A stretch of 64,000 nt of DNA. Source: Chlorobiota bacterium. GTDB taxonomy: Bacteria > Bacteroidota > Ignavibacteria > OLB7. The position numbers were made by a program, and so were the translations under genes. The stretch's first letter is position 1. Each line of letters begins with the position of its first letter. This document shows positions 25,297-35,212 of the stretch, one piece after another. The notes beneath the pieces are model-generated. The model saw only the letters and a program-made list of their open reading frames with translations, was not told the DNA's origin and did not search any database. The DNA lies in NCBI GenBank assembly GCA_028287785.1, contig JAQBOZ010000018.1, forward strand, positions 124,001-188,000. The letters run 5' to 3'.

Positions 25297-25983
25297 TTAT
25301 CGGGTAATCACATTCCAGATGATCTCTGCCAGAGTGACGTATGCGTTCCCCATTTCATCACCACGGAGGAAATGAACGGCGCTTCCTGGGCTTCCTATGA
25401 ACGGCCGCAACACCCACCCCATCTGGATTCCAACAAACACATACAGCAGCCCCCATAGCTTGATCAGCCTGCCGTGCATGGCGTCCCGCTCTATCAACTG
25501 CCGATAATTTTCGCGGATACGAAGTTGCGCACCAATCGTCGCGATGGCGAACATCAGGCCGTTGAAGAGAATCCCCGTCGGATAGTCGCCGTTCGACATG
25601 TACCAGAGGAGCGTCAAAGGCGCCAGGCCGCCAAGAATGATCGACAGCCCCGCCTGCGTTTCGGTCAGGGCCTCGATCACCCGCATGAAATCCCCCCGAA
25701 GCCCCGCAAGCGTATTGAGCACAAAAAATATCGGCAGGCTCAGAAGAAATGTCGCCGTGAGAAACAGGGGGACTTTTATCGCCGAGTACAGGACCTGCAA
25801 CCACTCGCGATCCAGCCTGGAACCGGGAGCAAATACTCCCATGCTTCCCATCACGCCACCATAAATCATAATGAATATCAGCATGATGATTCCCTGCCGC
25901 ATCAACCGCCGGGAGGCGTTATCGGAAATATCCGGACGCTTCCCCCGCAATGTTTCATCGATCAGAATCAGATATCCGCGCAT
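25297..25983 (-). CDS. Polytopic membrane protein, paralogue of the next gene upstream
   Basis: About six hydrophobic segments are visible in 228 residues. Shared blocks with the protein at 26122-27048 include IKVPLFLTATFLLSLPIFFVL, against IKVPLLFFLTLGITFPSLYIF in the other, and the C-terminal GIQMGWVLRPFIG, against GAQLSWVMRPFIG. The two are therefore paralogous. I know of similar proteins in planctomycetes and relatives but not of a proven function. It is read in the same direction as the RNA-repair cluster and precedes it, but the R2 element lies between. Confidence 0.8.
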   Translation of the reverse strand: MRGYLILIDETLRGKRPDISDNASRRLMRQGIIMLIFIMIYGGVMGSMGVFAPGSRLDREWLQVLYSAIKVPLFLTATFLLSLPIFFVLNTLAGLRGDFMRVIEALTETQAGLSIILGGLAPLTLLWYMSNGDYPTGILFNGLMFAIATIGAQLRIRENYRQLIERDAMHGRLIKLWGLLYVFVGIQMGWVLRPFIGSPGSAVHFLRGDEMGNAYVTLAEIIWNVITR

Positions 25984-26121
25984 AACGCTCCCCGATAATT
26001 ACGATTGAATGATGTCCCGTTCCCGCAGGCTCCATATTGTCCATGCCGAACCATCTTGAAGGGCTTTAATCGGGGGATTCAACAATGGCTCCCCCGATAA
26101 TTATCAGGATTGCGCGATATC

Positions 26122-27048
26122 TCAGAGGATTTTCCCAAGCGCGTTCAGCACAGCCTCGAAGAAACTCGATCCACGCGGCCCGAACCAGTGAAACACCTGC
26201 GTTCCATCGCCGATAAACGGACGCATCACCCAGCTTAATTGCGCGCCGACCAGGCCGAACACCACAACCCAGATGCGGAAAATCATCTTCACCTTCGGGT
26301 CCGATACCCCGACGTTGCTCCGCTTGCGTTGCGGCCGGTTCGAGCGATATGGTCCGCTCCCCCGTGCAACCGAAACATCAATGACATCGGCCTCGGTTTC
26401 CATCCCGGTTCCCGCCGTTGCACTGGTGGCCTGTTCGTGATGGGCCGTGCCATTTGTCTCTTCGCCTCCCGCGTTGCTCAGCACCGTAAATTCCTTTTCC
26501 AGCCAGTCGCCTTCAGCGGAGGGCGCATCGGCGGCTGGGGCGCTCTGAACCTGGCTGAGACGCTGAAGCGTACGCAGAAGAAAGCGGAGGCCGAGAACGC
26601 CGGCGATGGAAAACACAGCGACGTTCAGAAGGAGCATGAATGATGAGCTGGTAGTGCTTACGGAGAAGAACGCGATAATCGGCCCGAGCGAGGCCAGCAC
26701 GGCCATCATCACGCCGATGGAGGCGATCAGCAGTTGCAATACCGAATCGATGGTGAGCCGGGAGCCGATCAGCGTGTTGAAAATATAGAGCGATGGAAAG
26801 GTGATCCCCAGCGTCAGGAAAAAGAGGAGCGGCACCTTGATCATCGTCGAAAGAATTCTCAGCCCTATCTCATCGGCGCCCACGAACATCGAATAGCACG
26901 ACATGCAGAGGCCGTAGAAAAGGCCGAGGCATAATATCAGCATCGATATTCCACCGACCGAAATTTCCACGGCCCCGTACCGAAGCGCCGATATCCGTGT
27001 TGCATCTCCCCGTAGAAGCCTGTCCAGCTCCTTCAGCCATTTTTTCAT
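26122..27048 (-). CDS. Polytopic membrane protein with a cytoplasmic insert
   Basis: This is the longer paralogue of the protein at 25297-25983. It keeps the same membrane core (about five or six segments) but has a polar insert of about 90 residues (roughly 170-260), rich in Ala, Glu, Thr and Ser and ending in the basic stretch RSNRPQRKRSNV. The insert is probably disordered and cytoplasmic. The two genes are separated by 138 bases. The conserved VMRPFIG motif just before the C-terminus is the best family marker. Confidence 0.8.
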   Translation of the reverse strand: MKKWLKELDRLLRGDATRISALRYGAVEISVGGISMLILCLGLFYGLCMSCYSMFVGADEIGLRILSTMIKVPLLFFLTLGITFPSLYIFNTLIGSRLTIDSVLQLLIASIGVMMAVLASLGPIIAFFSVSTTSSSFMLLLNVAVFSIAGVLGLRFLLRTLQRLSQVQSAPAADAPSAEGDWLEKEFTVLSNAGGEETNGTAHHEQATSATAGTGMETEADVIDVSVARGSGPYRSNRPQRKRSNVGVSDPKVKMIFRIWVVVFGLVGAQLSWVMRPFIGDGTQVFHWFGPRGSSFFEAVLNALGKIL

Positions 27049-27194
27049 GATGATTATTCTCCGTGATTCGCGTTGAGAAATTATTTGTCATCGATCACCG
27101 CGCCATTCATTCAGCCAGGTCATCTCCATCGGTGCGCCGATCGATGAGCTTCGCGGCAATAATAGCGGAGGTCCGAACCGCCGGACGATGCCCT

Positions 27195-27290
27195 GAGGCT
27201 GAAAAGTGAAGCACCTGAGTGCGTGGATTCGGTTGATGATTTTCGGGCCGGGCGGTTGGCTTATTTCAACGCACACGAGTGCTTGAAGCG
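27195..27290. repeat. Imperfect inverted repeat between divergent membrane-protein genes
   Basis: Segments 27207-27229 and 27264-27288 (around GAAGCACCTGAGTGCG and CGCACACGAGTGCTT) are imperfect reverse complements, each itself near-palindromic. It lies in the 269-base gap that must hold the promoters of the divergent genes. Confidence 0.35.
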
Positions 27291-27317
27291 GGGGACATCG
27301 TTCTCTATGTTCGTGGC

Positions 27318-28331
27318 ATGATGAACGATACCGATATTCATAAACCCGATTTCGATCCGGATGATATCCGCCCGGCCCTGGAAGATGCCCTGGCGACCGG
27401 CTCCGATGGCATTGTTCTGATAAATTCTCTGGAAGCGGAGGGGTATGACCGTGATGATCTGATACGAACGCTGGCATCGATTCCCGATCCGACGAAACGC
27501 CCGGTCGCAGTAATTACCCTGGCTCTTCTGTTCGTGGCGGTGAACCTCTTTGCCACCATCATGATGCACATCGGAATGCACATCGGTTCATATGTATGGA
27601 TATGCGCCCTTGCATCCCTGGCTATTTCCGTCGAAGTCATCAGGATGCGCGCATATATCTTCCGCGTCGCGGCAATCTGCTGTCTCGGTTTCGCCGTTGT
27701 CGATCTGAAATATGCGAACCATGGAGGTGTACTTGTGCTTCCGCTGGTGATATTCGCTGCCATGCTCTTCTATTATATCGGCTTCAACCTGTTTCCCTAT
27801 TACACGCTGACCGGGCCAACGGAGGCCCGTCACGGGGTAATCAGCGGGCGCTTGATCGTAGTGGTATTTCTTATCATCACGTATCCGATTCTGGAGGGAA
27901 TATTCGGGGTTTTCCCGGTCGCGTTCTTCAACAACACTTCTCACGGGGAACAGGTTACGCTTTATATGCTCGTGGCATTTCCGCCCGTCCTCTTCATCCT
28001 GGCCGCCATCACGCGGAAAACGATCGATGGATTGCAGATCCGCGCCGGGATGATTATCACGGAGTGGCTATGGCTGGCGTTCCTGGCCTGGACAACGTTT
28101 GCCGTCACGCCGTGGAGGGAGGAGGGGAGGCACGGCGGAAGCTGGGGCGACCAATCGCTGAAGCCGGTCATCAGCTACAGCTTCGGAGGATTTCTCGCGC
28201 TCTCCATGCTGCTCCGCATCACGTCGCCATCCGAAAAGCTGTCGCTTCGCGGGTTCGCACGGGAACACGGCCCGTTCCTCCTCTACCTCCTCCTGATATG
28301 GATGGCCCAGTTGATGGCCGATAAGCGCTGA
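27318..28331 (+). CDS. Membrane protein with acidic N-terminal domain, about 337 aa
   Basis: The first 75 residues form a soluble acidic domain (DFDPDDIRPALEDAL, then LEAEGYDRDDLIRTL). About eight membrane segments follow (residues 80-330). The N-terminal pattern, a helical pair with a Gly-Tyr turn, resembles small regulatory or peptide-binding helices. I cannot name the family. ATG at 27318 is preferred over a GTG at 27279. It lies between the minus-strand membrane pair and the response-regulator operon. Confidence 0.7.
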   Translation: MMNDTDIHKPDFDPDDIRPALEDALATGSDGIVLINSLEAEGYDRDDLIRTLASIPDPTKRPVAVITLALLFVAVNLFATIMMHIGMHIGSYVWICALASLAISVEVIRMRAYIFRVAAICCLGFAVVDLKYANHGGVLVLPLVIFAAMLFYYIGFNLFPYYTLTGPTEARHGVISGRLIVVVFLIITYPILEGIFGVFPVAFFNNTSHGEQVTLYMLVAFPPVLFILAAITRKTIDGLQIRAGMIITEWLWLAFLAWTTFAVTPWREEGRHGGSWGDQSLKPVISYSFGGFLALSMLLRITSPSEKLSLRGFAREHGPFLLYLLLIWMAQLMADKR

Positions 28332-28361
28332 TATCTTCCGCTGGAAACCTTTAGATTAGCC

Positions 28362-29126
28362 ATGCAACTCAAACAGACTATATCTCTTCCGATGATCAAT
28401 CTCTTTCTGGTGGAGGACAACCCGAAGCTCCGCCCCGCGCTGAAGACGGGGCTGAACGGGACAAACTCCGTGACGGTGGTATACGATTGCGACAGCGGCG
28501 AGCGGGCGCTGGAACATTGTCTGGAGGCCGCGCCGGACGCCATCCTGATGGATGTCCAGCTTGCCGGTGCCATGAACGGCATCGACGCGGCGGTCGCCAT
28601 TCGCCGGGAGTTTCCGCGGATGCCGATGGTCTTCTATTCGATCCAGGATGATGATGATTACTACAGGAGCTTCCGCCGCTCCGGCATCCTGAGCCACTAC
28701 GCCTACGTCCGGAAATCCAACTACCTCCTCCCGGAGATGATCGTCCCGCTGCTGAGGGATGCCGTGGCCGGACGGAGCTTTATCGACCCCGATATCGAAT
28801 CGCGGGTGCAGGAGGTCCGCCACAAGGATGAGCGCTCGCCGATGTCGCTGCTGGAGCCGAACGAACAGGCGGTGGCAAAGATGCTGGCGCAGGGGATGAG
28901 CAACGAGCAGATCGCAGCGCGCTACGGCTTCCGCGACAAGCGGACCATCAGCAGGACAAACGGGCAGATCTATACGGCATGGGGACTGAACGATACCGCC
29001 GCCGATGAAAAGGTTGCCCGCACCCGCGCGGCGCTGATCGTGCTGGAGGGACGGCTTATCATCTGGGAGGCGGATGGGACGGCGCGCGTGATGAACGAGC
29101 GTGGCGAGTGGGTGAAATGGGAATGA
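28362..29126 (+). CDS. NarL/LuxR-like response regulator
   Basis: A receiver domain is clear: LFLVEDNPKL, phospho-acceptor Asp in ILMDVQL, and the Lys in YVRKSNYL. The C-terminal part (LLEPNEQAVAKMLAQGMSNE, then QIAARYG) is a LuxR-type helix-turn-helix of a divergent kind, followed by about 40 residues with two short strands. ATG at 28392 is an alternative start closer to the receiver. It is translationally coupled to the sensor kinase gene downstream by an ATGA overlap, so the two form a two-component pair. Confidence 0.85.
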   Translation: MQLKQTISLPMINLFLVEDNPKLRPALKTGLNGTNSVTVVYDCDSGERALEHCLEAAPDAILMDVQLAGAMNGIDAAVAIRREFPRMPMVFYSIQDDDDYYRSFRRSGILSHYAYVRKSNYLLPEMIVPLLRDAVAGRSFIDPDIESRVQEVRHKDERSPMSLLEPNEQAVAKMLAQGMSNEQIAARYGFRDKRTISRTNGQIYTAWGLNDTAADEKVARTRAALIVLEGRLIIWEADGTARVMNERGEWVKWE

Positions 29127-31228
29127 ACGGCGGCACCTTCTTCACCTGGCTGCTGATCGCCCTCTCCTCGTTCAACACCATCATCCCGCTCTGGCTGGGA
29201 GTCACGGTGCTGCTGAACGCCGAACGGCGCGCGTGGGGGATCTGGCTGGCCGGGGGAAGTCTTGTCATCTCCGGGGCGTTCTTCATCTTTCATACCGCCC
29301 TTCTGGAAGGCTCGCTCTTCAGGCTCCTGCCGGTGATCGGCCTCCGATGGTATATCGGCTGGATTCCGGTGATCGGGCTTCCATTCGCGTGGTACGTGGC
29401 GATGCTCTGGTTCGCCGGCTTCTGGGAAAGCTCGAGCAGCCAGCTCCGGAAAACCCACAGGCGCTGGCTGGCGCTTACCGCCGCGTTCGGCCTGGCGGTG
29501 CTTGCGCTTCTGCTGGGAGCCAGCAGCACCGTCCGCGCCGGCCTCTCCGATCTCGACTTCAGCCGTACACCGCTGCTGCTGGGGCAACCGCTGGTGATCA
29601 TCATCTATCCCGCGTTCATCATCTGCTGCTTTTTCTTCTCGCTCCGCGCGCTCGGAAGGCTGGAGCCGACCGGTCGCGTGATGGGGGATCTGGCACGGCA
29701 GCGCGCACGTCCGTGGCTGGTCTGGACATCCGCCGTGCTGATCGGCGTCAGCCTGCTGGTGGGATGGGCGCTCCTCTGGGTGGTGATGCGTGCGGGAGAG
29801 CCGATGATTTTCCTGAGCGATATCCTCACGCTCGACTGGTTCGATCTGGCGATCTCCACGTTGATCTCGCTCTCGGTGATGATGCTGGGGGAGGCGATCG
29901 TCTCCTACGAAATATTCACCGGCAAGACGCTCCCCCGCCAGGGATTCCGCCGTCACTGGAAAACCGCGATCGCCCTAGCGATAGCCTACAGCGCGGCGTT
30001 CAGCCTGGTCCTCTCCATGCGGCTGGCGCCGATCTACGGCCTGCTGATCTCCACCGTGCTGATAGCATTCCTCTACGCGCTGCTCAACTGGCGCTCCTAC
30101 GTCGAACGCGATCGCTATCTGGAAAACCTGCGACCGTTTATCGGAAGCCAGCAGTTGTACGATCGGCTTATCGCCGGCACCACGGAGGGGGAATCGAGCA
30201 TATCGCTCCCCTTCCGCGCACTCTGCTCCGATGTCCTCGGCGCGCGCCTTGCCTACCTTCTCCCGGTCGGCACCATGGCGACGCTCGCCGGCGCGCCGCT
30301 CTCCTACCCGGAGCCGCCCCCGGAATCGCTCCCGGTCCCGCTCCTCACCGATATCGATTCCCCCCGCACGCTCTGCATCCCGCTCGATCCCCAGGCCCAC
30401 TACGGCGCCGTCTGGGGAATTCCACTCTGGAGCGAACGGGGATTGATCGGCGTGCTGATGCTCGGCGAGAAGCTGGATGGAGGGCTCTATACGCAGGAGG
30501 AGATGGAGATTGCGCGGGCAAGCAGCGAACGGCTGATCGATATCCAGGCCGGCGCCGAGATGGCCCGCAGGCTGATGACGCTTCAGCGGCAGCGGCTTGC
30601 CGAGAGCCAGGCGCTCGATACGCAGACCCGCCGCGTCCTTCATGATGATGTGCTCCCGCAGCTTCACGCGGTGATGCTCTCCCTCAGCGCGGGGAACGAC
30701 GGCGCCGATGAAACGATCTCCCTGATGACCGATCTTCATCGCAAGATCTCCAACCTCCTCCGCGAGCTGCCGACTCCCGCGGCCCAGGCCGTTGAACGCC
30801 TCGGGCTCCTCACCGCCCTCCGGCAGATCATCGATGGGGAGCTCCGCAACGGGTTCGATGATGTGCGATGGACTGTCTCCCCCGATGCCGAAGCCATCAC
30901 CCCGACCCTCTCCCCGCTGGCGGCCGATACCATCTACTACGCCGCGCGCGAGGCGATACGGAACGCCGCCCGCTACGGCCGTGGCGATGAAGGACACGGC
31001 GCGCTGCGACTCCTTGTGGAGATCAGGGCGCGCTCGGGATTCGAGATCGCAATCGAGGATGATGGCGTCGGCATGGACCGCACGCGCGGGTCGGCGAAAG
31101 GGACGGGACAGGGGCTTGCGCTGCACAGCACGATGATGGCGGTGGTCGGTGGCTCGCTCTCGGTGGAGAGCGCTCCGGGACGCTATACGCGCGTCCTCCT
31201 CCGGCTGCCGATCGAGAGGGGAACATGA
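29123..31228 (+). CDS. NarX/DegS-type membrane sensor histidine kinase
   Basis: The N-terminal 310 residues hold about eight hydrophobic segments, so sensing is membrane-linked. Residues 330-480 look like a GAF domain. The HisKA_3-type dimer helix reads TRRVLHDDVLPQLHAVMLSL, with the phospho-acceptor His in VLHDD, typical of kinases partnered with LuxR-type regulators. The ATPase domain follows (AAREAIRNAARYG, EDDGVGMD, GTGQGLAL). The start is the ATG overlapping the regulator's stop. The last codons overlap the start of the L,D-transpeptidase gene, so the pathway may govern or sense cell-wall state. Confidence 0.88.
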   Translation: MNGGTFFTWLLIALSSFNTIIPLWLGVTVLLNAERRAWGIWLAGGSLVISGAFFIFHTALLEGSLFRLLPVIGLRWYIGWIPVIGLPFAWYVAMLWFAGFWESSSSQLRKTHRRWLALTAAFGLAVLALLLGASSTVRAGLSDLDFSRTPLLLGQPLVIIIYPAFIICCFFFSLRALGRLEPTGRVMGDLARQRARPWLVWTSAVLIGVSLLVGWALLWVVMRAGEPMIFLSDILTLDWFDLAISTLISLSVMMLGEAIVSYEIFTGKTLPRQGFRRHWKTAIALAIAYSAAFSLVLSMRLAPIYGLLISTVLIAFLYALLNWRSYVERDRYLENLRPFIGSQQLYDRLIAGTTEGESSISLPFRALCSDVLGARLAYLLPVGTMATLAGAPLSYPEPPPESLPVPLLTDIDSPRTLCIPLDPQAHYGAVWGIPLWSERGLIGVLMLGEKLDGGLYTQEEMEIARASSERLIDIQAGAEMARRLMTLQRQRLAESQALDTQTRRVLHDDVLPQLHAVMLSLSAGNDGADETISLMTDLHRKISNLLRELPTPAAQAVERLGLLTALRQIIDGELRNGFDDVRWTVSPDAEAITPTLSPLAADTIYYAAREAIRNAARYGRGDEGHGALRLLVEIRARSGFEIAIEDDGVGMDRTRGSAKGTGQGLALHSTMMAVVGGSLSVESAPGRYTRVLLRLPIERGT

Positions 31229-31932
31229 TGAGATATCCGCCAGCCCTCCTCGGGCTCCTTCCGATTCTGATCCTCATGTCGCTCGGCCGGACGCTGGCGC
31301 AATCGCCGAGCGATTCGTCCGGGACGCCCCATCTTCAGGATACGCTCTACCTGCTCGATTCCACCTATCTGGAAATCGATATCGATCATCAGGAGATCTA
31401 CCAGCACTACAGAAGCGGGACGATCGATACGTTCCTCTGCTCCACCGGCAACCCCGGCCTCCGGGATGGCGAGGCAACGCGCCCCGGCATCTTTACGATC
31501 AGATCGAAGGAGCGGAAGCATATCTCTGCCCAGTTCGACGTGCCGATGATCAACTGGATGCCGTTCGATGCCGGCATCGGAATCCACGCGCTGGAGGGAA
31601 AGGGGTATTATAATTTTCTCGGTTATCAGGCATCATCGCACGGCTGCGTCCGGGTGAGCAGGGAATCGTCGGAGGATTTATTTATCACGGTGCCGGTTGG
31701 AACAGTGGTCTACGTTCATCAGCAAAACGCCACGCGGGCCGTTGGATTCGCGAACGCGAATGATAACATCCGGGTGATAACTCCACGCGATGCGCGATTG
31801 CTCGGGAAGCGCCTGGCGGCGGCCCTGGCGGGTCGCGCGGACGATCGCTCACTGCGGGAAAAGCTGGCGATTCCGGCGAACGGAAAATTGCGGATGATGA
31901 TCGATGTGGTGAACGACAGGAATAAGCGATAA
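31225..31932 (+). CDS. Secreted L,D-transpeptidase (YkuD family)
   Basis: L,D-transpeptidases form 3-3 peptidoglycan crosslinks or attach proteins to the wall. A signal peptide covers residues 1-26 (ending TLAQ). The catalytic motif is complete: GIGIHALEG supplies the His and ASSHGCVRVS the Cys nucleophile and Arg, near residue 138. The domain is about 140 residues, normal for YkuD. A C-terminal extension of about 60 residues is charged. Its ATG overlaps the kinase stop by four bases, so it is the last gene of the operon, followed by a hairpin terminator. Confidence 0.9.
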   Translation: MMRYPPALLGLLPILILMSLGRTLAQSPSDSSGTPHLQDTLYLLDSTYLEIDIDHQEIYQHYRSGTIDTFLCSTGNPGLRDGEATRPGIFTIRSKERKHISAQFDVPMINWMPFDAGIGIHALEGKGYYNFLGYQASSHGCVRVSRESSEDLFITVPVGTVVYVHQQNATRAVGFANANDNIRVITPRDARLLGKRLAAALAGRADDRSLREKLAIPANGKLRMMIDVVNDRNKR

Positions 31933-31935
31933 ACA

Positions 31936-31968
31936 AACTGCCATTCCCGTCTCACGAGAATGGCAGTT
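31936..31968. terminator. Bidirectional hairpin terminator
   Basis: An 11-bp stem (31936-31946 with 31958-31968) lies between the L,D-transpeptidase gene and the convergent lipoprotein gene. An A/T-rich flank lies on the left. Confidence 0.65.
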
Positions 31969-31999
31969 CGCATAGTCGGCGGCTCGTTTACCGGGGTAG

Positions 32000-32473
32000 T
32001 TATTTCCCCTTCAGCACCCGAAAATCTCCGAGTCGATGGTCGCTAATGATATCGTTCAATTCCCCCTCGATATTCTTGAACCGTCGCCGCGTTCCGCAGT
32101 TGTACATCTCCACGATCGGGTCCTTGTCGAGGATTTTGATGAAGAGTTCTTCCGCCTTCGGCGATACGGGAAGCGCTGCGTACTGCGCGTAGGTCATCCG
32201 CAGGAACGCCACGTTCGCGTTGATTCCCCGATTATCGAGAAGATATCCGTCGGCCAGTTGGGTCGGCAGGATATGCGCCGTATCCCCTCGCAGATCCGAG
32301 GGATCGGGATAGGAGATGATCTTCGTGCGATCGTCGGAGAGGATTACCGGAACATTGTTCCGGTAATCCGCGCGCGTCGTGTAGACGATGGTCGGCGGAG
32401 GCGAATAATCGACATGCGCGGTGGCGCAGCCGGAGAGTATTACCATCGCGAGGATGATTAGTATGAATTTCAT
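32000..32473 (-). CDS. Lipoprotein of unknown function, about 157 aa
   Basis: The signal peptide MKFILIILAMVILSGC ends in a perfect lipobox. The mature part contains no family I recognise; it has a DYSPPPTIVYTTRADYRNN segment and a two-Arg, Cys-containing stretch (EMYNCGTRRRFKN). It follows the C10 peptidase gene directly, with six bases between the peptidase stop and this ATG, so the two are coexpressed. A GTG at 32482 that overlaps the peptidase stop is a possible start. Such lipoproteins beside C10 peptidases may serve as inhibitors or chaperones, but there is no direct sign here. Confidence 0.8.
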   Translation of the reverse strand: MKFILIILAMVILSGCATAHVDYSPPPTIVYTTRADYRNNVPVILSDDRTKIISYPDPSDLRGDTAHILPTQLADGYLLDNRGINANVAFLRMTYAQYAALPVSPKAEELFIKILDKDPIVEMYNCGTRRRFKNIEGELNDIISDHRLGDFRVLKGK

Positions 32474-32478
32474 GCCGA

Positions 32479-35094
32479 TCACCGATTAATGATAACCGCG
32501 TGAGAGAATGTCCCGCTCTTCGAGCCCACAACCACCCGGTATGATCCCGATGGAAGGCCGGAGACATCGAGCCTGATACGACCTCCCACCTGCCCGCCCA
32601 TCGCCCGGCTCGCGACAACCACGCCGCTGATATCGACGATCGAGATATCGCGAACTCCGGAAATCGATGGGGCTATATCGACGAATATTTCGTTGTTCGC
32701 CGGCGACGGAAATACGTTCAGGGCCATCACCGGAACAGCCGGATCGGTATCGACACCGGACGGACCCTGCCTGACAACATCCACATCGAGACCGTAGGTG
32801 CCGGTGGTGCCGGAGAAGATCGGCTGCACCTTGAAGAGCAGGCTCCTTCCCCCTTCCACGCGAACAACATCGGTGGCATCATCGAACACGCTCGACCAGC
32901 CACCACCGGTATTTTCCATCACCGAGACATCGTTGGTATAACCGCCGGCGGCATCGTTCTGGCTGTCGTGAACGCGCGCGGTTACATCGTACCAGTATCC
33001 GGCCGGGAGATCGACGCGATAAAAATCATTATCCTCGCTCACATGCAGGTTCGCCCCATCGGTCGTTATCGTCGCCTGGCCACCACTTAACTGGAGGTCC
33101 AGCGGAGCGGCCTGCGCGACGGTATTATTCGGCTCGTAGCGATCGGCAACCAGCAGAGCCGGAAGTATCTCGATGATCATCGGGTTCCGGTACGTTTCCG
33201 GGTTGACGATCTGCAGGTCCCCTCCGCCGTTGTTGCTGAAGAAAGCGAGCATATATCTCCCCGGCGGGATGTTCAGCGCCCTGCCGGAAAATGAGAGGCC
33301 ATTTTTCCAGTGATAATCCGCGTCGAGCTGGAGCCCCGTCAGCGCCGTCACCGAATCGACATAATCGCCGTTGAGATTGTAGAGATAGGCGATGATGCTC
33401 CCCTCGAACTGGGCGCCGGAACGGTTGATGAAATCGGCCTGGATATGGAACGGCTCACCCGAGTGAATCGCAACCGGGCTGAGAACCGCATCGGAATACA
33501 TGCTGAGATCAGTTCCGTAATCAGCGACATCGACTTCGAGCGATGTGGTGTTGCTGAATGATCCCTTGTCGATCGCAACCCATTCCTTTCCCGTGGGCCG
33601 CGCGTACACGCCGATGGAATATGTTCCGGGATAAACGCCGAACAGGGTATCGACCAGCGTAAACCCATTGGTATAATGGGAATTTGCCGGAAGATTATTC
33701 TCGTGCTGAATACCACCGAGATATTTGACGAACGTGCCTGTATTATCGAACAGCGCGGCGCAATAATCACCGGCAAACGCTGCCGTGCCGCTGTTGACGA
33801 TATCGAACGTGACTGTCACCGGTCCGTTGGCGGTAGCGGGATTCGGCGATGCATTCAACGCCGCGTACATTTTCATCGATGTCTGCACGGTAGAGGAACC
33901 TCCCGGCGCGATGCCGATGACAGCCCCCTGACCGTCGGTATAATTTCCGCTTCCACCACCCGTTCCAACGCCATCCGGGGCCATGCTCGAAAAAAGGAAA
34001 TAGCCGTTGTACTCGCCATCCCAGCCCCAGTTGATATGGAAATACTGGTCCTGATATCCGTCGCAGACAAACGAGTGACCGCCCTCATCGCTGAAGCCGT
34101 GATATTCCACGGGACGCGCGGCATCCAGTTCGCCACGGATCAGCGAGGCCCACGCATTTTCATCATAATCCTTTTTCTCCACCATCCGCACGGTTGCCTG
34201 ATAGCCGAAATATTTCTTCAATGCCTCCCCGGCATCCTGCGGATACGCGCCGCTTCCCCCCGTTGCCCCCGGCCCGTAGGTCATATTGCAGGAGACACCG
34301 ACATCATACATCAGCCGCGCGACGGCCGGGTTTGCCTCGGTGACGCGGTTCGGCATCGCATTCCAGTCGTAAGTGCTGTTGGCGAAATTCGCGTAGAGCG
34401 AGCCGTATTTATCCTGCGAATAGCTGTGATCGCCCGTGCCGCGCGCCGGATATCCATGGTATTTCATGATCTGCGAAAATGCCGTGGCAACGCATCCGGT
34501 AACAGTGCGCTCGCTGGCGGCCGCGTCGTACGGGCAGAGATCATTGTAATACGGCGACTGATTCCAGGTTGTCTTGACGAGCGGGCCGACTGTTGTGACA
34601 GCGGCCAGCGCTCCATGCTCATCCCTGCTTTCCAGTTTCCGCCACATGGCGGTCGCCGTTGCGTTGACTTTTTCCCCCTTTTGAATTACCGCGACGATCT
34701 GGCGCTGATACAGCGACATCCACCATGTGAATTCCGGCGATGGATGTTTCATCGAAATATTCCCCTCGGAGGAATACGCCAGGATCGGCGCAACCGCGTC
34801 ATCGCCGGCGACGATCACGAAGCCATGATCTCCCGCCACGTTGAACGCATAGTAGACGGTCTGCGAATCGCCGGGAGCAATGCCGGCGCGGCATTGATAA
34901 GCGAGGGAAAGCTGCGGCAGGCTCAGTATCGCTCTATCACTTTTGCCGATATTCGACGACGTGTAACAGGCAAGGCCGGCGCGTTGGGCTCGTACGAGAT
35001 CAACGGGCTTTGCGAAGGCACCGGCGGCGCTGAACGCGACGACAATGCAGACGAGGATTATCCGGGACTTGAGGCCGGATGAGATATTGGACAT
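32479..35094 (-). CDS. Secreted C10-family cysteine peptidase with type IX tail
   Basis: The 871-residue protein starts with a signal peptide (to about residue 28). A pro-domain of about 120 residues follows (AQRAGLACYTSSNIGKS, FVIVAGDD, VAPILAYSSEG), like the SpeB inhibitory fold. The peptidase domain has the catalytic Cys in TVTGCVATAFSQIMKYH, near residue 200, and the His in DEGGHSFVCDGYQDQYFHI. The middle part has Ig-like beta repeats (TFDIVNSGTAAFAGDY). The last 80 residues form a type IX sorting domain (NVFPSPANNEIFVDI, ISIVDISG, SGLPSGSYRVVV). It should be a surface or released protease of the streptopain/periodontain kind. Confidence 0.9.
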   Translation of the reverse strand: MSNISSGLKSRIILVCIVVAFSAAGAFAKPVDLVRAQRAGLACYTSSNIGKSDRAILSLPQLSLAYQCRAGIAPGDSQTVYYAFNVAGDHGFVIVAGDDAVAPILAYSSEGNISMKHPSPEFTWWMSLYQRQIVAVIQKGEKVNATATAMWRKLESRDEHGALAAVTTVGPLVKTTWNQSPYYNDLCPYDAAASERTVTGCVATAFSQIMKYHGYPARGTGDHSYSQDKYGSLYANFANSTYDWNAMPNRVTEANPAVARLMYDVGVSCNMTYGPGATGGSGAYPQDAGEALKKYFGYQATVRMVEKKDYDENAWASLIRGELDAARPVEYHGFSDEGGHSFVCDGYQDQYFHINWGWDGEYNGYFLFSSMAPDGVGTGGGSGNYTDGQGAVIGIAPGGSSTVQTSMKMYAALNASPNPATANGPVTVTFDIVNSGTAAFAGDYCAALFDNTGTFVKYLGGIQHENNLPANSHYTNGFTLVDTLFGVYPGTYSIGVYARPTGKEWVAIDKGSFSNTTSLEVDVADYGTDLSMYSDAVLSPVAIHSGEPFHIQADFINRSGAQFEGSIIAYLYNLNGDYVDSVTALTGLQLDADYHWKNGLSFSGRALNIPPGRYMLAFFSNNGGGDLQIVNPETYRNPMIIEILPALLVADRYEPNNTVAQAAPLDLQLSGGQATITTDGANLHVSEDNDFYRVDLPAGYWYDVTARVHDSQNDAAGGYTNDVSVMENTGGGWSSVFDDATDVVRVEGGRSLLFKVQPIFSGTTGTYGLDVDVVRQGPSGVDTDPAVPVMALNVFPSPANNEIFVDIAPSISGVRDISIVDISGVVVASRAMGGQVGGRIRLDVSGLPSGSYRVVVGSKSGTFSHAVIINR

Positions 35095-35212
35095 ACGACG
35101 GGCAGTAAGTGGAAGAAACGGTTATTATACTATCGACGAAAAGAGGGATGAGTTTCCGGACGCAACGTACAGGTTGGTGGAAGCGTAAAGATACATTATC
35201 CGGTAATATGTG

